64,000 bases of DNA, taken from NCBI GenBank assembly GCA_015501585.1, contig JADNRY010000020.1, positions 310,001 to 374,000 of the forward strand. Direction: 5' to 3'. The translations under genes and the position numbers were made by a program. Source of the stretch: Rhodocollybia butyracea. Taxonomy: Eukaryota; Basidiomycota; Agaricomycetes; Agaricales; Omphalotaceae. Below, one piece after another: positions 34,501 to 47,525 of the stretch. Under the pieces are notes generated by a model. That model was given only the letters and a program-made list of their open reading frames with translations. It was not told the origin of the DNA and did not search any database. Each line of letters begins with the position of its first letter. Position 1 is the first letter of the stretch.

Positions 34501-36621
34501 ACGCCGGCTGAACCTCGCAGCGGCCGACCGCGACCCCCGACCTCGCTCTGCTTCCTCTACATCTGCTCTAGCCATAGAATCAGCTGCTATCAGTACACAA
34601 GATATTCCTGGTCTATTCGAACCGTCGTATTCTCATCCTCAAAGCCACCTTTCTTCATCTCAGCCAACAAGTCACATACAGCTTGCTCCAGTCCAAGCTC
34701 AAGCACAAATAACGCGTATTATGACAAACCTCTTGACATTCCCTCGGCATCGCGGGCGACGACATTCAAATTCCTTTCGGAGTTCTGCAGGGTTAAATTC
34801 CATCTGGGAAATAGGAACCCCCGGGGAAGAGAGCACAGGGCGGGAAGATGGGTTCTCTAGGTTGAGCTATCGGGCGTTGGTTGCTGGATCTTCTAGAAGG
34901 AGTGAAGTAGTCATTACCAATACAACCGGGCTAGTGGGAGGAGATAAGAGTGTTGCCGCGGACTATGTGTTCTCTTTACCTGCATCTAGCGGAAATGGGG
35001 GTGGCGTTGACGACAGCGCCGGTGGATCAGCAATAAACAACGACTTAATGATGGTGTGCGATTGGAATGCAGCGGTCGCAAAGTTGCATGGAAGATATGA
35101 CCATGAACGTATTTTCCGATCCATCGGGGCAGTACTAGGGACCGCTGTGACCGCCGCTATGCTTGGGGTTCCAAGCGAGAAGGGATTCAGTAGCGGGTCT
35201 GGTTCGCGTTCTTTTAGTATTGTGAAGCAGTTGTTGGATCGTCTGTAAGCCTTCTTTACGATTGATTTACCTGTCTTGACTCCTTTCCCCCATAGGATAG
35301 CTGATCTTCGAGCTGAGAAGGATGTGCAGATGCTTGCTATGGTAGCAGTTGTCACGCTTCAGATGTTTTCTGTTCCGAATTCACAGTATCCACCAGCTGT
35401 AACCAGCTCCAATTCAACCTCGTTCAGCACAAGGCCGGGATCTGCTCTAGATTATTTCAGTGCTATACACGGCCATAGGTCAAGAACTCCGACACATTCG
35501 TCGTTCTCGCATTCACCTGGTCACCCAAGTAAAACTCCAAATTCTTCTGCCCCGGATTCGGCACGTCTACCATCTCCGGCCACCCCACAAATTACCGGTG
35601 CCCTTCTTTCATCTCGTGCTTCTTGGTCGAGGCTTTTCCATACCGGAAGAGATTTCATGACTGCCGTACCACCATTATTCCAAGAAACTAGTGATATACC
35701 TGCGTCGCCCATCCGATCCTCTCCTGTACCTGCGTCACCTACATGGATTGCTGTCCCGACAACTAAAACTCCCAACTCCAGTCGATCCGGTGGAGGTAAA
35801 GGTTTGCGAGCCAAGTGGCCTCCTGATTCACCGATAGTTGGTCGGTCGAATCGCTCTCCTTTAATGACACCTCCAAGTGCAGTGTCTAGATCATGGAATG
35901 AGACATTGCCGCCGTCCTCGAAGGAGACTACTGCCTCCTTCTCGTCAGCAGGACACACACAGAAGCCTACATTCTCACAGGTCACCAGTGCTAGTTATGC
36001 AAATGGCAGAAAACGGGTGGTTGTTTTCGAACCTGCCCCAGTACCCCAAGAGTAGGTGATTTAGCTATATATATACGCTTAACGTCTAATTATTAGTATC
36101 CTCAGTTTGCAGCCTACTTTCTCCACGGAGGAGTTGACTCCCCTTCTGCGACATGTATATTTTTATTCAGAGTTATTGGCCCGTTGGGAATTATACGATA
36201 AACGCGCGGAGCTTCTCAAAATTGTCAGTGTAGCCGGCGAGGAAAGTACTTCGGCTGAACACAAATTCGGTCAGTGGTTTAAATCTTTCCCAAATCAATC
36301 CAACCTATATCCTCTATAGGTCTGGTACGGACATGCACCAATTGCGCAATGCCTCTCCCTGCTGAAAAGTGGAATTCATCATGCCAATTCTGTGAAAACT
36401 CTCGCACTACGCCGCAGTGCACTGTCTGTAGACTTTCTGTTAAAGGTATGTTCCAACCTCCATCAGAGGCTTTCGTTTAAAATTACTGACTTGTACACGT
36501 AGGGCTGTCCATAAATTGTATGAGGTGTTTTCACGTCACCCACGTTACATGCTGGAAGAAGCTTAGTCTACCCATTTGCCCTTCCGGTTGTGGTTGCAGC
36601 TGTGGAAATCTGAGCTCTTGA
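31515..36621 (+). CDS. WDR59/Mtc5 (Sea3) subunit of the GATOR2/SEACAT complex
   Basis: Ten exons (31515-31679, 31734-31924, 31973-32696, 32742-33454, 33513-34219, 34281-35244, 35296-36051, 36097-36269, 36320-36445, 36503-36621) keep frame throughout and give 1545 residues. Residues ~55-350 are WD40 repeats (WDVADVQWNPHPSRAEYIVS; LVTCSLDKTIKVWDS). A disordered linker precedes an RWD domain at ~597-770 (EITSVLSSLP, FPREYPYGPNG). After a long low-complexity region comes the C-terminal RING-like zinc finger (CTNCAMPLPAEKW, CQFC, CTVC, CFHVTHVTCW, CPSGCGCSC). This order is diagnostic of WDR59/Mtc5, which at the vacuolar membrane relieves inhibition of TORC1. Length is somewhat above the usual because of the linker. 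Confidence 0.95.
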
Positions 36622-37054
36622 ACGATACTCAAGTCCCTGTAAGCTAGCAGTAATATCGATGTCTATCATTGGGGTACTGCAAAAAAAAAGCTTGGTTTGA
36701 GCCGCTGCTGGTCGCAGGATTCTTTTGGAGTATGACTTAAAATTAGAAGAATGCTCGTTCATCAAGAGTAGTATTTGCCAAACGTTTGAGCATTGATATT
36801 GAGCGCTTCGACAATCCATTGCCCCTAGTTGGGATTCTGGTTGTATTCTATCTACTTTGTAGCGTTTGTGACATCTAGCTGACACTGTAAAAGGAAACAT
36901 ACGGTGTTCCACATCGCTCTCTAAATCTAGCTATCAGTGTCGTTGACTGTCGGGACAATCATTACGGGATCTACTGGGGCTTCTTGCAGGTTACGCGACC
37001 GACATCCGAATGGCGCCTCGGAAGTTTTGTCATCTCTCCGTACTCCCACGGCCT

Positions 37055-38503
37055 CTATCTCAACAGCGTGGTGTGCAGCGTTTTAATGAGACCTTGGTTG
37101 ACTAAACCAATGTAGGTATTTCTCATTGGTTTTTGGAGGGAGATGGAGGGTATCTCTCGTACACGGAGCTGGTACACCTCTCCACGTCTTTCGAACAAGA
37201 GTCGCCAAACAACATTATCCCGCAAGTCAGAATGATCCAAGTGTGCTATTCCTGCACGAGATCGGTCTTCGCGCATCTTCAGTAACCGTTCTCGTATGGC
37301 CCCGATCCAAGAGTGAGCTCGTTGAAAACCAAGGTTCTTGTCCCATTCTTTCGTGTCCCATTCTTTCGAATGAAGATGTTTCATTCCCTTAATGATGAGA
37401 GGTATGCGGTCGATGTGAACGAGTTCAGTTCTTCGTAGGTAATTGTGTTCGTCCCAGTAGCCCATCAGGACCTGTGAAGTGCCCATTATGCGTGATTCGT
37501 TGTAATAACGCATCCAGGCGGTTTGCGATGGCTCGTTGTAACCACCTCTGACGTCTATATAACAGTCTGGTTGCCCAGTATATGGACCTAAGACGAGTTT
37601 ATCTCGATGCTGAATAGTAAAAGGAAGCGGACATACGACTAACACAAGGAACTTCTCCTGCAACAAGAATATTTAGCGATCCCAATCTGCGGGATATGAC
37701 AGTAAGCCAGTACCGTTGTCGGTCGTATTGTGGTAGATATGGATTTATTTCTTTACTTTCTTGTTCACGATAAGGTCTGGTACATGCGTCGATAAAGGCG
37801 GACTCTCTTAGGAAACCATGAACACAGCGTCACAAACAGCGAAAAACGAGATGTACCTCAAGATTTGCAAACGATATTCAGGATCTTGGGTACTTCTGAA
37901 TGCCTTCGCCGTCTGGGGTGTAAATGGAAGGTCGGGGTATTCTTGCAGATAAAGTCTGTTCTTGATGAGTGAGGCGTGTAAGGCCCCGTGTCCACGCATG
38001 AGACTGGAAAAAGAGATCTTAGTGAGTATGATTACTTATAAATTTTTGGCAATACCAACGCACGCGTCCATAGCACTTCGGGTCGCTATCACATCCGCAT
38101 TGAACAATGCTTCCCGACCGTTTTGGTTTGTCAAACATGCACGAACCGCAGAGTCTACTTGGAGAGTACCCTGGCGCGTTCTCCATACAAAATTCTTCCA
38201 TTGTTTTGAGAGTAGGATGGGAAGGGGGGTATCGGGCGTATACTCCCGAAGGAGCCTGTCGTCGTTATGATATTTCGGTCCCCCAGCCACAGAGCATGAC
38301 GCAACTTGTGAAGCTGGTCCTAGGTTTACTGAGGACGAAGGGGAAGGCAGCAATGTTTCCGTGTCTGAAATTTGTCGGAACAACGACTGTGTTGGAATCT
38401 TTGGCTCTACCCACTCGAGGTTACCATCGACCCAGACGTGGTCTTGTCTTCGGAGTACATGGACTGGTGTAGCAAGTAGTTTCAGGCGACGATGATAGAG
38501 CAT
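37055..38503 (-). CDS. Divergent DXO/RAI1-family protein with altered catalytic motifs
   Basis: Model: 38064-38503, 37857-38003, 37644-37806 and 37055-37609, 434 residues. Family marks in order: ASCSVAGGPKYHNDDRLLRE near residue 75 (matches the FSL...LRYY region), ADVIATRSAMDALM at ~140 (matches DVVTWRG), YWLTVISRRLGSLNILVAGE near 230 (matches TVVRTRLGSHRLLFGGEVDC), YIDVRGG (matches YVELKTS), VLMGYWDEHNYLR and IPLIIKGM (match VGFRD...IPRLVRG). DXO/RAI1 enzymes remove aberrant RNA caps and pyrophosphates. Here the catalytic EVD reads EVP and ELK reads DVR, so activity is doubtful. The last intron would be only 34 nt (37610-37643, GTTAGT...TTCAG); a frameshift there is the alternative. Confidence 0.62.
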
Positions 38504-39403
38504 TCCAAAAGCGGAGGGTTTATACAGGCGATGTTGATATAATTATTACGATATCGACATCCCAAGTTGTTGTTGAGCACTAGTTGCTGTCGATGAAGAG
38601 AAATTCCATGCAACTTAGACGCCGTGCTTTTCCGAGCGTCTGTGGCGGGCCGATTGTTGGCAATTGAACGCATGAATTCATACACCTCCATTCATAGTCA
38701 ATTTCAGCTTCCCAATGAGTCTGACTCGGAGGACGCCGAGTGCCAGCAACCCACGATTTTGTGTTTCGCTCCAACACTGTACGACTCTACACAAACAGAT
38801 ACAGTGAAGCGTAGAAATGGTTGATATACTCAATAGATACATTGAGGTTGAGCAATACGCTGGCAATATGCCAACAAAAAAGAGATTAGCGAAACACTGA
38901 GCCCGAGAAACATGGCTGTCGAGTCAGCAGGGATCCATACAGACAAAGCCTACAATAAGTTTGTAGATGCCGGTATCTTAGATAGAATCAAGAGCGAAAG
39001 TCAACAAAACAGAAGAGGTTCAAAAATTTCAGCCCCAGTCTCAAAAATTGGAGGAAAGGACCAGGACACACTGCAAGTAAGCGCACAGCCCGTTATACTG
39101 TTCGCGGATGAAGTTCCACAGCCTCAGTCAACTCGTGAAACCTTGACAGAGAAAGCACATACTAAGCACAAGCAGGAGTCACCTTCCTGATCTTTTCCCC
39201 CAGAGAACGCGCGCCACTCGGCTATTACTTCCTCTCCATCAGGAAATCTACTTCATTTTGGTTTTGGGATTTAGTAAAATGCAATTTTTAGCTACCGTAC
39301 ATCGTGGAGTCGAGATCCTCTTTTTCTTATCTTTTCTTTTTTGATTTATTTATTTTTCAAGCAAGTTTTCAAGACGTGAGGACAGTACATCGCTGGCTAG
39401 GTC
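38504..39403. other. Intergenic with one weak small frame
   Basis: A plus-strand 92-codon frame at 38912-39190 starts with ATG, is hydrophilic (KAYNKFVDAGILDRIKSES) and matches no family I recognise. It may be a small gene or chance. Confidence 0.3.
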
Positions 39404-41352
39404 TTAGAAAAGATACGTAATCGAGTACGCTGTCAGTCCAGTCATGGAAAAGAACATGAGGAAATACTACAAAAACCGATTCAGGGATCTATGTGCGGCC
39501 AAAGAATTCATCAAGCTATGAACGTACCTGTGGCAGTAAGAACGGAGACATAAACTCGGCTGTGCCTGTCCCACTATATACCTGGGTGAGGTATACCTTT
39601 AAAAATCGGAACATTAAGAACGTAGGTGACAGCACGCAGCACGATGTAAGCACATACCTGGGTAGTTGCTGTCGGAAGACATGAGAAGAACCTAAGGATT
39701 AAAACCACAATGAAGCATCAACCAGCCACCAAGTTATAAAATACCCACATGCAGACAAACTGCAGCACTTTGTCTTCTTTTGAAATCATCCCAACACGCG
39801 TCAGTCCTATTGTCATCAGAACCCCAATTACTGGGGTGACAACAGTTTTCAGAACAGCCAAGGTGAATATGGCTCCTATAGGTAAGTTCGACCACTCGCG
39901 CCGGGGAAAGTTCAACCGCGCCAATGCAGAACCCAAGCAAATCAAACCCAAGGGCACAGAAGCTGCACCCATAAAACTCGCGAAATCTAGTATGAACGCA
40001 AGTGGGGGTTGTCCATCTGGAGCATTTGGGATGTGCGAATTTGAGGTTTCTGTAAATAGTCCTTTGAGTGAAGGGACGAGAGCGATGGGGATTGAGATGA
40101 TCATTGCAAGTGAACAAGGTGTCAAAGTGGATTTAATGATGACTTTTAGTTGAGCCTTTATGCGTTGTCGTCGACGTTGGCTTTTGTTTAGCGGTGGAGA
40201 TTTTTCGTTCTCTTGAGATTCGTACTCTAAATCATGCGCCGTAACGGTTCCCGCAGGAGAAGCAAAGCGGCTTTGTGCGGGCGTATCTATTCCCTCCGTG
40301 GGTACAGCGGTGGTTGCGTCCAATTCGTATTCTGGCGAAACGTCCTGGACTTTGTCTACAAGGTCATTTTGAAATGAAACATGTTTATTCCGAGCCGGGC
40401 GACCAATTTCCGACGGCACTGGTTTTTCGTACTCAACCGAAGGCTGAACTTCGAGATCGGATTTTTCGGACAGCCTATCTCGTCGACGACGAAGGAGGGC
40501 TTTTGGCCATCCATAGAAAATTAACTTGCGCCTCTCACGAACTTGTTCTCGAACCTCGTCGTGTTCGACGTCGGGTCCAACGAAGTCCTTTGCGACTAAG
40601 TAGTGAGCCCCCATGGGAAATAGGGTGATCTAAATAAAACCGTTGTATCGGCTGCTGATAGATAATTGTAGCTTGACTTACCATATAGACCAAAATAAAT
40701 GCCGATATATAGGCTACGGATAACGTCTGGGCTGAGCCAGAAAAAGGAGCAGCTCCTGTAATACTCATCACAACCGAAGTAGCTAATTAAAGATTCAACT
40801 TTGAAAACGGGAAGAAAAATCAGAACAGCTCACGAATATCACCAACGTTTCCCCAGCCTCCTGCGACTAGAATGCCATACCGGAACCGATGTGGAACCCA
40901 GAAAAACGTTTTCGTTATCCATGCCATAACAATACCTAATCCTTCATAAATCAGAGCCACGAGGACGAGAGGACCTGGAGGCAGCAATTCAAATTGGACA
41001 TGAGTTACTTATCGCGACTCATCGAAGAAACGTACCTAAAGCGCCTATGTTGTCAGGAGTAAAGGCCGGCACCATCTTGGAGAACATGAGGCTGGGGAGA
41101 GTAATATTCTGGCAAAGCGTATCAATCAGTTTAATAATAATCTCTTGCTTTTACTAACTAGGATGATTTGTCCCAAGGTTCGAGCTGCAATTACTGGAAA
41201 CAAATCAGCTTTCGTGGCTGCAAAGCCACACGAAACGCAGAGGACTCTAGGATGCGATGATCAGGATAACGTATTATGGAACGGTGGCAGTAAACCCACA
41301 ATCGTATGAGAGGTCGAATAGAAATCCATATCAGTGCTCCTGTGGCAACCAT
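39404..41352 (-). CDS. PIN-like/auxin efflux carrier family transporter (Ecm3-like)
   Basis: Nine exons (41300-41352, 41159-41246, 41036-41108, 40834-40974, 40682-40782, 39749-40629, 39658-39691, 39528-39596, 39404-39466) give 500 residues; every junction keeps frame. Five N-terminal helices are followed by a hydrophilic loop of ~140 residues and about five C-terminal helices. Family marks: MVATGALIWISIRPLIRLVL at the start, NITLPSLMFSKMVPAF, AGGWGNVGDIPTSVVMSITG with the conserved GN-x-GD/P core, LFPMGAHYLVAKDFVGPD, SVPLGLICLGSALARL, and FFSCLPTATTQVYLTQVYSG near the end. Fungal members such as yeast Ecm3 are ER or plasma membrane carriers of unsettled substrate. A stop at 39718 lies inside an intron and is not the gene end. 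Confidence 0.88.
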
Positions 41353-41561
41353 ACTTTATATTTCGTTACAAAAATTTCGTTACAAGAAGGTGGAGGAAGT
41401 TGAAAACGAGGGGGATGGTCGTGAAAGTATAATTCAACGCTCGACTTTCTTAAGTACATGACCTCTCTCATGATCCTTGCGGAAATACGTTTACGCGGTC
41501 CCGGACCGACCCGAAACGGCAGCTTGACCTAACGTCCCACGCCACCGGTAGCCGCGGAAAC

Positions 41562-42944
41562 ATGTTCAAATTCGACTTTGAAGTAGATGACATCGACACC
41601 GAAATCGACTCTTTTTTGAAGCAGACCGACGAATCTTGCTCTGAAAAAAATGTCCAGAGACCCAGCGTATCCGATGGAGGAGAAAGCGACTCAATCAAAG
41701 AGCCAGTGGGCGCACTTGTAGAACTAACAATGGAACATCTTGTACGTTTTTACCTTCCTTTATCTATTTATCATCGCTTCAAAAAATGCTTGCACTTACA
41801 TCGGTTTTTTTTAAAAATAAGCACAGCTAAATACCCTTCCTCTACAAATATCTTACTCTCCCCTGGAAATTCCACTATCTTCGTCATCTGGGCCGTATCA
41901 TCTTGCAAGACGGGATTTATTCGATGCCAGATTTCAAGTCATCTCAGAAGATCAAGATTCTTCCAGCGGCTTTGCCGATGTTGCCAGTAACAAAGAAAGG
42001 CTTCGGTTCCTTGATACACCATCGGATTTGGTACCTGGCGTGTATGAAGGTGGCCTGAAGACGTGGGAGTGTAGTTTGGACTTGGTGGACTATTTAGACA
42101 GTAACTTGGAAGAAAAAGACCTGAGAGGCAAGAGGGTGTTAGAGGTAGGCTGTGTGCATGTCTGTCGGTTATATATCTCACCAGCGATTCAGTTAGGTTG
42201 CGGTACAGGCGTACCATCATTGTACCTTTTACAAAAAATGTTTTCGTCTCCTTCGACATCGTCAAAGACGGAGATGTGTCTTCAAGACTATAACCCATCT
42301 ACACTGGAGTTAGTGACTTTCCCAAATGTGCTATTAGCGTGGTGTCTGTTTTGTTGTTTCTTTCGACTATCAATGCGCTAAAACTATGTTCTGCAGACAT
42401 GTCACCAGCATCTATATCCTTCCGAAACTCTCAAAGCTCATCCGACCCTGAAGCAGAAGATGCTGTGGAGTACCCTTTGCTAGATCCAACGACCACTGGG
42501 GACCTGCCCATCACATCGGTGCTCAAAGATGCCTTTGTACGCTCACTGAAAGAGTACGGCCTTGAGCTCAGGTTCTTTGGAGGGAGTTGGAAAAGTTTCA
42601 AGCACGATTCCACTCGGTTCGACATCGTCTTGACATCAGAAACAATCTATCGAACTGAAAGTGTACCAGAACTGATCGATGTTATGTGGAACGCTACCCA
42701 TCGTCGTTCGTCCTCCATCTCAGAACATCTCTCCAAAGTCACTATATCCGAACCAGCGGCGCCGCTTATACTTGTAGCAGCGAAAGTGTTCTATTTTGGC
42801 GTTGGTGGGGGTGTGGATGAGTTTGTGGGGGCTGTGCGGAAGTGGGTCGAAAACCACCAAGGATCGCGATATGAACATGACGTTAAAACGGTATGGGAGA
42901 AGAATGACGGTGTTGGGAGGCGAATTGTTCGTGTAGTTTGGTGA
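41562..42944 (+). CDS. Protein-histidine N-methyltransferase (Hpm1/METTL18 type)
   Basis: Four exons (41562-41741, 41827-42144, 42193-42343, 42397-42944) give 398 residues. The family signature VYEGGLKTWECSLDLVDYL precedes SAM motif I, VLELGCGTGVPSLYLL at ~164-180, whose Leu-Gly falls exactly at the second exon junction. Then come the acidic CLQDYNPSTLELVTFPN and LLAWYMSPASISFR, and a C-terminal FGGSWKSF...FDIVLTSETIYRTESVPEL region. Yeast Hpm1 and human METTL18 methylate one histidine of ribosomal protein uL3. The third donor (GTCTGT) is atypical but is the only one that keeps frame. It converges on the importin gene with 282 bp between stops. Confidence 0.9.
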
Positions 42945-43226
42945 TGATAGTGTCTGGTCTGACTATACTACCCTTGGCTCTATACTTGAGAAATCAACAT
43001 CGGAATCGCACTTGAAAGTTGATAAGACACAAAGAAAATTTGAACAAGTGAATTCGTAATGGAGACTCAAGCACCCTCAAAGTTACATGAAGCGCTGACG
43101 TCTTCCAAGACAATCAATTGCCTTATAAGGCTTGATAAGATCAGCTTTGGCCGAAATTCACGGTCAGATTAAAATTGAATATGGTATCTTATTATAAGTT
43201 AAGGAAGCTCTTAGGCAAGTCTGCTA

Positions 43227-46200
43227 TCACATTGTTACTGAGGTGTAACCAAAGCTAGTACCCTCTAATCCTCTTGCCACCAATGTGAATTGCTGGGCAG
43301 CTTCTCGTGTCCTTTTCAATGACCTGGATCTGAACGTACGTGAGTGGCAGGCATTCCACAGCACTTATAACACGCACCCAATGATAGTCTTCATAAACTG
43401 TTCTTTGTCTTCCAACTTGGCTTTGGACGGAGTAAAGTTGGGCTGAGAGAGCACTTAGTCCCCGAAGATAAACATTGGAAACTAGAAACCTACGTCAAAC
43501 AAAACCTCTTTCAACCACACTCTACTTTCTTCTAGGCATCGAGTTAGCATAGTTGAAAGCATTTCGATGAGATTCTGGGTGACGCTACGAGGAGCTTGGC
43601 CAGCCAAACCGCTCAAAATTGCTCGCATGATTGAACCCCCGTAGGTCGCAATGAACCGTTCACGGTATGGTGTAAGAGATGCATGGACGTATGAGCGATG
43701 TATGAACGTACTCTAAGAAGGTGTATTAGTAGGATCGGATGTCGTGGTAGACGGAAAACCGACCAGGAACGTGCACGCCGCAACTAGCGAATACCGCTCT
43801 TGCAAGGTGAGGGCTCGTATCGTACATTGCATCAGAGTGTCCAATGCACCAGGCGGAAGCGTATAGAAGTTGCCAGTGAAGTTTTGTGCAACCTACGTTA
43901 AGTTCAGCTGATACTATCATTGACCCCTGCCCAACGACATACCCTGTCTAAGCAAAGGAAGAATTCTTGAACAATATCAGGATTCTGTCCACGGTCACTG
44001 TCAGGAAAGCACGAAAAAAGAAACTGTCGTACTCACATTCTCCATTCCGCCTGGTGCTCCAAGGACCGTCAAAGAAGTGTTAAGCAACACTGGCAGGGCA
44101 CCAGACACCACTACTTTCGCTTCCTCTTCCATTTTCGCTAGGGTTTGCGCTTTCTGTTCTTCTTTCTCTGCGTCTTTTCCTCGGAAGGGCATAGGGGGAG
44201 GAGGACTAAGTTGATTGATTAGAATACCTGCGAGTGTCAACCAGGAGGCTGTCGGTTGCCGCTGTAAAGCAAAACACACAATCTCTAATAACGGAGGAGC
44301 AGATAGTGTAACGAGGGTAGCATCGGATGGTAGCGATGTTATTGATTTCACCAAGTCGTTCAATTCCTATCAAGACGTCGGTTATAGATCGAGGATTATC
44401 TTGAGATGGCCCACCTGTGCTATCTCTGCATCATGGAATGCTTCGACGCATCCGCGAATAGCATTCAGTATGTTTTCTCGTAACCGCAGCATTCTGGGGT
44501 CCTGGCGAGCAGCTTCGATTGCTTGTACTTCCTTCTCGTCATCCGACCCTTCGTCCGACAAGCCGTCGCTGAACGCTGATATCCTGGTGAGGCCCTTAGC
44601 GATACCGGTAAGGGCTTCTAGCTGAAGAATGCAGATCGAACGAGCCTCTATCGGAGACTATGGAGGGTGTCAATGATCGCACAGTATAAGGGACACGTAA
44701 CGATACAAACCAGGAGTTGCGACTGTAAAACCTCGAACAGCCGAGAAATAATTGGACCGACCACGACCTGCGGTACCACAGTTCATCTCAGCCTATGGAG
44801 AGAAAGACGGGTATTTACCTCGACAGTTGGGATCGCTTCGGCCGGGGGAAGAGCCTGGATCACACTAGATAATGATTCCATGACTTTGCTTTTTTCCGAA
44901 TCCTGAAAATATGTTTCGTAAAATGAACAAGAGGGAAGATGCAACACCGACATACCGGTACCTGGGCTAATCCTGCATGCAGTTCAGCAAAAGCTCCGAT
45001 CTGAGGAGCCAATGCTTTCCGATTGGCATCGCAAAGGTTTCGCAACGCCGAGGCCGCTTGAAGAGAGAGCATTTGGTCAGGCAGAGATTGTACGACGTAT
45101 GAGATGGTGGCCATTAGAAGTTCAGATTTCGGGGGTACTGTAACACTGGGAACAGCAAACCACGACGCATAGGTCCCTGCAGAATAAGATTCAGTGACAG
45201 GAATAAAAGGTGTAAAAGAATTACCAATTAGGCCCAGAGTAGTCCGTCGAAGTCGGACGTTCTCTGTTGTAGGAAGACGTTCAAGGGTTTGCGGTGAGAA
45301 CAGTTGTTCTAATCGGGGAGTCTTTTCATAGTCTAGTGCTTCTTGGATAGAAGAGATGCAGTGTAGAGTAGCCTCGATGTCCTGAAACATACGTCAGAAA
45401 CTACAAATCGTTAAAGGTAAAGACAGTAACAACCTCCCACCCTTGTAGTTGCTCTGGTGAGCGCGAAGTTAACCGTTCCGTGATATCGTTCACAAAATAA
45501 ATGATCATATCGTCCCGAATAACATAAAAGCTGGATGGAGATCAATCCACGGAGAATATGCCCGAAGTAACTGAACTGACGCGTTAATAAGGATGTCACC
45601 GACATCACGCCGATATCTAGAATGAAGCCTTTGGTTTCAGTCGAACTGCATTGTACAACAAAACACCGACACGACGAATTTTTCCATTTGATCTGAAATG
45701 GAGGATTAGCGGATAGCATGTATGAGTAGCGGTACAAACCTTTTGACCAGTTGTGGTCGGGGGAAGGCCATGTTATCTTCCGCCTCAACACTTGCACAAG
45801 TTGCACATACAACTGCTTGGCAACTCCACTTTGGTCTCCCATCTCGGTCTGCTCTGAACCAGAATCAGGCTCTTCCCCATCAGGAAAGTAAAAGTCATTA
45901 TTCCAGAGTGCTTCCTGCAGCATATACCAGAAACCAAGTGTCATTTCGCTAGCATCCTCGTCTGCGCCATAGAAGCCAGGAAAGCCGGTGTAGGCAAGTA
46001 ACAGCCGAAGGAAAGTCTGCGACAGCTGGCCTTTTGTTTTGTTCAGTTCTGCGGGTGGTACGCTGACCGGTATTGAAGAGGGAAGAAGAGTAGCGATAGC
46101 AGATGAGGCAATATTTGCAGCAATATAGCTGGCAGAGTGATCACCGAGCGCTGTTAATAATTTGCACAGCGAGTACGATACTTCATCTGTGAATCCAGAC

Positions 46201-47416
46201 TGAACCGCCGATTCAACTATAGCAGCACCGGCGATATGTAACCATAAGAGCAGCGGTTCGGTTAAAATTCTAGTTCCAGACCCATCAGATAAAGCGGACT
46301 TGGACATGATCTCTTGAAGGGTATCGGAAGCGGCTACGAAAACCGTATCGACCTCAGGATTAAGGAGGGTGATGAACACGGGAATGAGGGAAGAGAATTC
46401 ACTACGACCATGATTGAGCGAAAAGGTACAACGTATGTTAATGCACTTGCCTAGTAGCCAAATTCGTAAGCCATGCTTGGAAGCATTTTAGTGCAGCCAA
46501 AACTTCACGCGAAGATGTAGGGTTTATCGGTCGCTCAACTGCAGCTTGAACTGCTTGGACAACCATCTGGGTAGCGTCCTTCATAGTCTGTTGCATGCGC
46601 GATCTGTAAATGAGTAGGCATTGAATATCTCATAAGACAGCTTTATGTGGGAACACTTACTTACTAGGTCCTACTAGATCTGCTGTTCCAATTTCCTCGG
46701 CTACGATAGAGAGAAAATCTAAAACATATTCCGCCGGTGCTCCATTACCAGACAAAGAAGTAACACAGTGCAGAATCCAATCGGGCCAGCGAGTCGGATG
46801 CTGCGGTACAAGTTTTAACGCTAAGGATGAAAGCTTGGGGGCGCTTTCAGCAGCAGAGATACGATGGAATAAGGGCATAACATACAGAAACGAAAAGTTT
46901 CCGAAGAATAAACTTCGATTTTCCGACGCTGACTGAATGAGATGTAAGTTGGATAAGCATATCCCTCAGGGATTCGGCATGTTGTTGAGGAAAAGTCGCC
47001 CTAGTTTGTCTTGAGTACAGTAACAAGAAGAGGGCCAGGAAACTCACCAATCTCGCGCTATCTTAACCTGCGCACTTTGAGCCAGCTTTAGCTTTCACTC
47101 CAACAATGTTCTCCTTTTCGAAAACGTACGTGTGTGCCCCGAAAAACTGTACATTTTCGTCCTGATGGTTTAACAGAGGAATAACGAGACCCCATGCTTC
47201 CGGGAGTTTTTGAATATCAAAAAGTTCTTGCTGAAGGCGGCGGAGTTCATCGATGGGCGTAACTGTCTTTTGTGTACCATAGGCTTGCAGAATCAACTAG
47301 TAGATGGCCGTAGTAAGATAAAAGGGCTCTCCGCGAGATTGAACGCTAGTACTGACATGGGAAGCGTGTTCAATATCATTCGGTGGCAAAGATGGAAGAA
47401 AGCCGACATCAATCAT
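43227..47416 (-). CDS. Importin-13/Kap122-like nuclear transport receptor
   Basis: About 22 exons were traced from ATG at 47416 to the TGA at 43227. The N-terminus reads LPPNDIEHASH, then LRRLQQELFDIQKLPEAW and NVQFFGAHTAQVKIARDW, the importin-beta N-terminal fold. Further marks: QHPTRWPDWILHCVTSL, a segment whose exons join as MEKFVVYRRDVGDILINAFY (like the FRIYRVDISDTL of importin-13), ALRNLCDANRKALAPQ, and a C-terminus joined as REAAQQFTLVARGLEGTSFG. HEAT-type helices fill the protein. These receptors carry cargo through nuclear pores with Ran. Transportin-3/Mtr10 is the nearest alternative. The intron at 46402-46450 uses a GC donor (GCAAGT). Some of the very small exons are less certain. 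Confidence 0.8.
46402..46450 (-). other. GC-AG intron in the importin gene
   Basis: The only junction that keeps frame between NLATS and EFSSLIPVF is ACTAG/GCAAGT...CGTAG/TGAATTC. GCAAGT is the usual form of the rare GC donor class. Confidence 0.6.
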
Positions 47417-47525
47417 CCTTAAGAATTAATACACAATTGTAAACCAAAGAGTAACGGAACGTGGAACAGGAAGAAAGAGACTAAAGAAAGAGACGCGCCA
47501 ATTTGGCTTTGCGCGCCTAATTTAT

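Noticed and set aside
39718..39749. Apparent stop ending the PIN-like transporter after WVFYNLVAG
   Set aside because: It lies in an intron; three further exons complete the conserved C-terminus down to 39404.
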